A stretch of 24,401 nucleotides of DNA from Acidithiobacillus sp. (GTDB lineage: Bacteria; Pseudomonadota; Gammaproteobacteria; Acidithiobacillales; Acidithiobacillaceae), in contig JAPTWR010000164.1 in the NCBI GenBank assembly GCA_028065135.1, forward strand, positions 1 to 24,401, in the 5' to 3' direction. Numbering within the stretch: the first letter of the stretch is position 1; each line of letters starts with the position of its first letter. Of this stretch, positions 19,593 through 24,401 are shown one piece after another. The notes under the pieces are model-generated. The model had not been told where the DNA came from. It saw only the letters and a list, made by a program, of their open reading frames with translations, and made no database searches. The position numbers and the translations under genes were made by a program.

Positions 19593-20141
19593 ATGGGATA
19601 CCAAACCATAGGTTGTGAAGAGGATGTGTCCAAAACCATCACACGTAAAGATGGCGTGCGGTTGGTTGTCACCATCCCCATGTATGAACGGCCGGTAATC
19701 AAACAGGACCGCAAGATTCTGCTGTCGGCACCCGCACGGCATGAGCCGAAAAGTTTTGTGATGGATCACCGGCGATTGCAGCGTTGGTTTACCGGCATTG
19801 CCCTGTCGATGCTGGGTACCGGACTGGCGTTTGCGGGCAATGGATTCGGGCAAACCGCTCTGAATGTGGGTACCAACCTGAATGATATGGGCGGACTGAT
19901 TCAGTCCGCTTTTTATCTCAGCGGTTTCAGTCTTGTGGGCTGGGGGATTCACACCATGCGTAAAGCCCACAAGAATGAGGGGCAGGGTAAGGAAAAAATG
20001 TCGCATGGCGTGATGGAGTCCATGTTCGGCGCCGCTTTGGTGGCTGTTCCGACCTTCGCCGGACATGCCGTAAACACGATGTTCAACAATGCCACTACGG
20101 GCGCTCAGAACTCAACGTCGGCACAGGTGCAGACGGGCTGA
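19593..20141 (+). CDS. dotP: DotP/IcmD/TraR-like membrane protein
   Basis: This is a 182-residue protein with AGGAG 9 bases before the ATG. A hydrophilic extension of about 55 residues precedes a signal-like hydrophobic segment (FTGIALSMLGTGLAFAG), then a second segment (LIQSAFYLSGFSLVGWGIHTM) and a third (MFGAALVAVPTFAGHAV). Small proteins of this layout are IcmD/DotP in Legionella and TraR in R64. The next gene is dotO, as expected (icmD-icmJ-icmB), but no icmJ/dotN-like gene lies between them. The assignment uses layout and order more than identity. Confidence 0.6.
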   Translation: MGYQTIGCEEDVSKTITRKDGVRLVVTIPMYERPVIKQDRKILLSAPARHEPKSFVMDHRRLQRWFTGIALSMLGTGLAFAGNGFGQTALNVGTNLNDMGGLIQSAFYLSGFSLVGWGIHTMRKAHKNEGQGKEKMSHGVMESMFGAALVAVPTFAGHAVNTMFNNATTGAQNSTSAQVQTG

Positions 20142-20166
20142 TTCCGGGATGCCTTAGAGAGCGCGT

Positions 20167-20199
20167 ACCGGAGCTGCTGGATCAAGGCTCCGGTTTTTT
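20167..20199 (+). terminator. Intrinsic terminator between dotP and dotO
   Basis: ACCGGAGC (20167-20174), a 12-base loop and GCTCCGGT (20187-20194) run directly into TTTTTT. This is a strong rightward Rho-independent terminator by sequence. It stands only 25 bases before the dotO start codon, so dotO would need read-through or antitermination. Confidence 0.85.
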
Positions 20200-20224
20200 A
20201 ATATTCGCAGGAGGAGAAAAAGCC

Positions 20225-23182
20225 ATGGGCGTGCTGTCGCAAACGCTGGGAATGAGCCTGAACAGTCAAGTTGTCGTGCATTCCATCCAGGACGCCACCA
20301 CCTTTGCCACCGGCTCGGGCGCCTTGGTGTCGCTCTTGCGGGTCGATGGGCTCATGGTGTTGATGGGACAGTCGGAAGCGGTGCGGCGCAAGATGGACGC
20401 GGCCCTCATGCAGAATCTGGCACCCCTGTTTCAAAAGCACGGGCATGTGGTGCAGTGGAGCTTCTCACGTGATCCGGGCTGGTCGGAGCACGCCATGGAG
20501 CGCCACACCAAGCCGCTACGTGCCGCCGCTCGACGCATGGCGCTCGATACCGGGCTGGTGGATGCCTATCACTCCATCGAAGGGGCGTTTGTACCGGAAT
20601 CCTCGCTGATGGCAATCTGGACGCTGCCCAGCGCCTTGCTGCCGCACGAAATCAAAGCACAAATCAAGGAACGGGATGCCGCACTCGATACCAAACCTGG
20701 CCCTTGGCAGATCCCCAATCTGGCCCTTCCGGCGCTTCCCGCGATACATCATGCCATGCTGGACGGGCTGACGAGCAACCTGCGCAAGAGTGGCTTGGCC
20801 CTGGACGTGCTGCCGGTGGAGGAGGCGGTGCGCGCCTGGCGGCGCAACATGGACCCGGATAATACCGATGATACGGTCTGGGATCAGAAGAATCGCCCGC
20901 TGCTCAATGACCGCACGCTGTTTGGCGTGCCAACCATCAAGGAACAGATATTGCCCTACCGGGCGACGACGCGCAGCGGGGACGTGGTGGAGTGTAACGG
21001 CCTTTTTACCAAAGTGCTGACGATGTCGTTCGGGCCCGCACAGAAAGTGCGATTCGCGGATTTCGTGGAGATGATGTCCCTGCAACTCGATCTGCCGTGG
21101 TCCTATACCGTCACCATGGCACCGTCTACAGGCAATTTTTATCAGGGATTGATGACCGGTGCGGTCGCTGCCATCCTGTCGATGACCAACAAGGAAAACA
21201 ACCTGATTACCGACGCCTCCAGTTTGGTGGAGGATCGTGCTCGCAAAGGCGATTATCTGCTGGATATGCGGGTCAACTTCTCCACCTGGGGCAGATCCGA
21301 AGAGGAGTGTTTGCGAAACGCGCGCCGCCTGGAACAGTCCATACGGTCATGGGGTTCCATCACCGTGGATGGCGTGGCCGGAGACCCTATTCCTTATTGG
21401 CTCTCCATGATTCCAGGCCTGCGCACGGAAACGGCGGGGCGATTGCATACGCCGAATATGTCCGATGCGCTGCCGTTTCTGCCGATTGCCACTCCGGCGT
21501 CCCCGTGGGATAGCGGTGCGTTGTTGTTCCGATCCCCGGATGGCAAGCCCATGTCGGTGCGTATCGGCTCATCCATCCAGAATGATTTCGTGATCGCCCT
21601 GGCCGCATCGCCGGGCTCCGGCAAGTCGGTACTGGTGGGCATGCTGCTCATGGCGCACTTGCTGGAAGGCGGCCACGACGAACTGCCGCCGGCCGCCATC
21701 ATCGACATCGGCTATTCCTCGCAGGGCAATGGCAAAAACCTCATCGACAGTTTGCCAGAGAAATATCGCCACCAGGTCAACTGCATGGTGCTGCGCCAGA
21801 TGCGGGAGCACGCGGTCAATCCCTTCGACATGGCCCTGGGCTACCGCGCGCCGCTCCCACAGCATCGTGCGCGGCTTTTGGAGCTGTTGGTCATGCTCTG
21901 TACGCCGGTAGGCCTCACCGAGCCGCCAGAGGACCTTTACGAGACCATGGGATATCTGCTGGACCTCGCCTATTTGCGGTACTCCGATATGAGCCATGAC
22001 GGGGCGCCGAAACGGTGGTCGCAGGGTCAGAACCCTAATCCGGAGATCCAGGACTTTGTCACGAAGGGCATCGCCAGCGGGCGCTACAGCGATGGCCGCC
22101 CCGCCTGGTGGACCATCGTCGATGACCTTTTTGATGCGGGACGTCCCGATCTCGCGTCATCGGCCCAGCGTTACGCCATGCCGGTGGTGGGCGATTTGAT
22201 CCAGTTCACCCGTGATCCGGAGGTGGCCGACCGGCTGGGGAAAATCGGCAAGATGTCGGAAGCCTCAGAAGGCTTGCTGGACAAGATGGCACGCTATCTG
22301 GAATCCGCGGTGCAGGAGTATCCGATCCTGTCCAATGTGACGGTGCAGAACATGGGCGCGGCCCGCGTCAACATCCTCGACCTGGCGGAGGTGACGGCGG
22401 GTTCCGGCCCTGACGCGGCCAAACGGACCTCCGTGATGTATCTCGCGGCGCGCTTCGCGGCCACCGGCCACTGGTACGTCAACCACGAGGAAGACCCGCA
22501 GCGGGCTCCAGAGCGGTATCAGGCCTACCACCTGGAACACATGAAGAAGATGTATGACCAGCCGAAGCTCGTGGTGTATGACGAATTTCACCGTACCGAA
22601 GGGGTGGAGCCGGTGCGGCGCGTGGTGGACCGGGATGGCCGTGAAGGCCGTAAATACAATATCCGCATGGTGCTCTCCAGCCAGCGGCTGGCCGACTACG
22701 ACCGTAAGTTCCTGGAGGAGAACTGCTCAACGAAATTCATCATGTCGGCGCCGGACAATCCTGCCGACCTGATCGACCGCTTCCAGTTATCTGAGGCGGA
22801 GGTGGAGATGTTGCCGCTGTTGCGAGGGCCTTCGTCCAAGGGGTCCAACATCCTCTGTCTGTGGACGACCAAAGCGGGCAAGTATCGCATGATGCTGTCC
22901 GATCCGGTGCCGCTGGAGTGGTTGTGGGCGTTCTCGACCACGTCCGAAGATCGCACGCTCCTGAGTGAGTTGCAGAAGTACGTACCGCCGTCCACCGCAC
23001 GCAAGCTCGCGGCCTCCCGGTTTGGTATCTCTGCAAAAGAAGTGATTGAGCGCAGACGTTCGGAAGGAACCGCAGAGGGGGTCATCGAGAAGACCATAGC
23101 CAAAGAGCTCATCGACGCCTGGAACAGTGAGTGGGCGAAGGATACCGCCAAAAAGTTCTTTTCCGAAAAGGAGCGGGCGTGA
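20225..23182 (+). CDS. dotO: DotO/IcmB/TraU secretion ATPase (VirB4-like)
   Basis: This is a 985-residue protein, matching the roughly 1000 residues of IcmB. Walker A is PGSGKS (about 463-468) within IALAASPGSGKSVLVGMLL, and Walker B is LVVYDEFHR (about 782-790), followed by a sensor-like stretch (VLSSQRLADYDR). DotO forms a cytoplasmic hexamer with DotB at the base of the type IVB machine and powers assembly and transfer. The N-terminal half is the usual VirB4-type docking region. AGGAGGAG lies about 8 bases before the ATG. A stretch near residues 817-850 is closely repeated in the next gene. Confidence 0.92.
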   Translation: MGVLSQTLGMSLNSQVVVHSIQDATTFATGSGALVSLLRVDGLMVLMGQSEAVRRKMDAALMQNLAPLFQKHGHVVQWSFSRDPGWSEHAMERHTKPLRAAARRMALDTGLVDAYHSIEGAFVPESSLMAIWTLPSALLPHEIKAQIKERDAALDTKPGPWQIPNLALPALPAIHHAMLDGLTSNLRKSGLALDVLPVEEAVRAWRRNMDPDNTDDTVWDQKNRPLLNDRTLFGVPTIKEQILPYRATTRSGDVVECNGLFTKVLTMSFGPAQKVRFADFVEMMSLQLDLPWSYTVTMAPSTGNFYQGLMTGAVAAILSMTNKENNLITDASSLVEDRARKGDYLLDMRVNFSTWGRSEEECLRNARRLEQSIRSWGSITVDGVAGDPIPYWLSMIPGLRTETAGRLHTPNMSDALPFLPIATPASPWDSGALLFRSPDGKPMSVRIGSSIQNDFVIALAASPGSGKSVLVGMLLMAHLLEGGHDELPPAAIIDIGYSSQGNGKNLIDSLPEKYRHQVNCMVLRQMREHAVNPFDMALGYRAPLPQHRARLLELLVMLCTPVGLTEPPEDLYETMGYLLDLAYLRYSDMSHDGAPKRWSQGQNPNPEIQDFVTKGIASGRYSDGRPAWWTIVDDLFDAGRPDLASSAQRYAMPVVGDLIQFTRDPEVADRLGKIGKMSEASEGLLDKMARYLESAVQEYPILSNVTVQNMGAARVNILDLAEVTAGSGPDAAKRTSVMYLAARFAATGHWYVNHEEDPQRAPERYQAYHLEHMKKMYDQPKLVVYDEFHRTEGVEPVRRVVDRDGREGRKYNIRMVLSSQRLADYDRKFLEENCSTKFIMSAPDNPADLIDRFQLSEAEVEMLPLLRGPSSKGSNILCLWTTKAGKYRMMLSDPVPLEWLWAFSTTSEDRTLLSELQKYVPPSTARKLAASRFGISAKEVIERRRSEGTAEGVIEKTIAKELIDAWNSEWAKDTAKKFFSEKERA

Positions 23183-23183
23183 A

Positions 23184-23666
23184 ATGACATCCATCAACCG
23201 GATAGGTTCGGTCATTGAGGGCATGACCACTTTGCGGGTACTGGTCCCGGCGTGCGTTGTCGGACTCTCGGCAGGCTATCTGAGCTTTGGGTCGATGGGG
23301 ATGTTTGTGGTGGCGTCGGTGCTTGGTGTGGTGACGCTGGCGGGCGTGTTGTGGACAGCGTTTGCACCGAATGATCCGCGACGGCGGCTGTCGTCAGCAC
23401 GGCGGGCCGACTACGACCGGGAATTTCTGGATGAGGACGGTTCCACGAAACATGTCCTGTCGGTTCCGGATAGCCCTGCCGATCTTGTGAGCAGCGAAGA
23501 AGCCGCCCAGGTTTACGAGGATATCAAAGCGAGGTCGTTGGGTCTCGCTGCGGTTATTGGAAGCTGCGATCCGAGCGGCTTCAAGGTGTCCCAGGAACGG
23601 ACGGAAAAACTCAAAATCACTATCAATACGGCGATCAGGGGTAGGACGGAGGATCGTGAGTCATGA
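23184..23666 (+). CDS. Membrane protein carrying a DotO-derived segment
   Basis: This is a 160-residue protein from the ATG at 23184 (AAGGAG upstream). Two hydrophobic helices (about residues 14-32 and 38-56) are followed by a soluble C-terminus. Residues about 69-102 repeat part of DotO residues 817-850: LSSARRADYDREFLDEDGST here against LSSQRLADYDRKFLEENCST there, continuing with PDSPADL against PDNPADL. Over 28 aligned residues 18 are identical by my count. The segment lies just after Walker B in DotO, so this protein may mimic a DotO surface and dock at or regulate the hexamer. That role is inference; the family is otherwise unknown. Confidence 0.7.
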   Translation: MTSINRIGSVIEGMTTLRVLVPACVVGLSAGYLSFGSMGMFVVASVLGVVTLAGVLWTAFAPNDPRRRLSSARRADYDREFLDEDGSTKHVLSVPDSPADLVSSEEAAQVYEDIKARSLGLAAVIGSCDPSGFKVSQERTEKLKITINTAIRGRTEDRES

Positions 23667-23857
23667 GCATCGAGTTCGCGGTAAAATCATTACAGAGCTT
23701 TATACGGGATATTCGAGCTGAGGCGCGCGCGGTGAGTCATGGTGAGAAACCGCGCGATTTGCCGCAGAAAAACACCCTGCGCGTGTATTTACGCACGCAG
23801 GATGAGGTCGATGAAGCCTATAGGACCATGGCTAAACAGGAGCATTCACATGAGTAA
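23663..23857 (+). CDS. Small basic hypothetical protein
   Basis: This is a 64-residue soluble protein that starts as ATGA over the previous stop and overlaps the next gene by 8 bases, so all three genes are coupled. An N-terminal helix (FAVKSLQSFIRDIRAEARAV) and a C-terminal helix (TQDEVDEAYRTMAKQEHSHE) surround a short beta stretch (NTLRVYLR). It is not recognised. Confidence 0.6.
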   Translation: MSIEFAVKSLQSFIRDIRAEARAVSHGEKPRDLPQKNTLRVYLRTQDEVDEAYRTMAKQEHSHE

Positions 23858-24401
23858 CCACACGTCCAGTTCTATCAGCGTCATCGAAAAAAAGGCCAAG
23901 CCCGCATTCCTGATTCCGCTGCTCACGATCATTCTGGCGGCGGATATGGTCAGTGTGTGGTCCGGTCATCCATCCATCGCACTGCAACCTTGGCAGGCCG
24001 TGCAGGCAGACCTGACGCCCACCTATCTGGTCGAGGTTCTGCTGCTCATGGCGACAGGATATTTTTTATTTGTGCCTATTCTCCAGTGGTTGGCCATGTT
24101 GTTGGTATCGAAGTTGCCGTCATGGCTTGTCAGTTATCAGGAATATGGTCATGGCTGGATGTCAATTCCCAACTTGGAGAAGCTGGCCGTATCGCAGAAC
24201 AATGCGGTGGCTTGGAATTATGTGCAGTCAGCCCGTCAAGCCCATCGCCGCGAACAGGAAGCGGGCGCGCATGCCACGCTGTTTCTGCTGTTTTTGTTAC
24301 TGGATTGGTGTAACCCGCATTCATTGGCCGCATTCTTTGCAAACTTCGGCTGGCACGGACTTTTTGTGTGGAATGGATATGTGCTGGTCTGCATGTTGTA
24401 T
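23850..24401 (+). CDS. Polytopic membrane protein, 3' end cut by window
   Basis: This is an open frame of 184 codons with no stop before the window edge. It starts MSNHTSSSISVIEKKAKPAF, with CAGGAG 12 bases upstream. Hydrophobic segments appear at about residues 20-36, 60-85, 147-157 and 170-184. A long soluble loop (SYQEYGHGWMSIPNLEKLAV, then WNYVQSARQAHRREQEAG) lies between the second and third. It follows dotO in the region where IncI plasmids carry traV-traY, but I cannot match it to one of them. Coding in this frame is supported by the 8-base overlap and the membrane pattern. Confidence 0.65.
   Translation, partial: MSNHTSSSISVIEKKAKPAFLIPLLTIILAADMVSVWSGHPSIALQPWQAVQADLTPTYLVEVLLLMATGYFLFVPILQWLAMLLVSKLPSWLVSYQEYGHGWMSIPNLEKLAVSQNNAVAWNYVQSARQAHRREQEAGAHATLFLLFLLLDWCNPHSLAAFFANFGWHGLFVWNGYVLVCMLY

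Noticed and set aside
23957..24313. ORF of 118 codons near the end of the window
   Set aside because: The overlapping frame from 23850 has a ribosome binding site, an overlap with the upstream gene and a clear membrane-protein pattern; this one is a shadow.

Overview
This window looks like the backbone of a conjugative element: a plasmid, or an integrative element with its own replicon. It encodes a type IVB (Dot/Icm, IncI Tra-like) secretion system. All convincing genes are on the + strand and are tightly packed, often with ATGA or GTGA overlaps. The DNA is GC-rich and the proteins are proteobacterial in character. A gammaproteobacterial or acidithiobacillial host is plausible, but the sequence read by eye does not fix the host. 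No rRNA, tRNA, CRISPR array, transposase or integrase is visible.

Region 1 (1-3267) is a run of small accessory genes: a zinc-ribbon-like protein, a single-TM protein, a YbjQ-like protein, a HAD phosphatase-like protein, a small winged-helix protein and several unknowns.

Region 2 (3268-7465) is the replication module. A leader holds a strong leftward promoter and a leftward intrinsic terminator, predicting an antisense RNA of about 45 nt that starts next to the rep start codon. The rep-like gene carries inside its coding sequence two sets of three TCCGACAG repeats followed by an AT-rich stretch, an arrangement like phage lambda gene O and its internal origin. A DnaC-like helicase loader follows, then a small acidic protein and a Lon-like AAA+ ATPase behind a promoter whose -10 box is framed by an inverted repeat.

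Region 3 (7542-12864) is the transfer core in the Legionella icmM-L-K-E-G-C order: DotJ, DotI, DotH, DotG, an inserted protein with a possible sigma-like layout, a DotF-like protein and a DotE-like protein.

Region 4 (12877-19360) is an accessory block inserted between dotE and dotP. It holds a polytopic membrane protein, a lytic transglycosylase with a degenerate second half, a lower-GC gene of unknown function, secreted envelope proteins, a DotI-like protein that is secreted rather than membrane-anchored, a DsbC-like thioredoxin-fold protein flanked by duplicated Cys-rich linkers, and a phospholipase-D-fold protein.

Region 5 (19361-24401) starts with a 230-base non-coding stretch containing tandem repeats and a perfect palindrome. 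It continues with a DotP-like protein, an intrinsic terminator, the DotO ATPase, a small membrane protein that carries a copied piece of DotO, and two further genes, the last cut by the window end.

The most unusual points are the candidate antisense RNA and leader switch, the rep-internal origin, the DotO-derived segment in the next gene, the soluble DotI-like protein, and several mini-ORFs that exactly bridge neighbouring genes.
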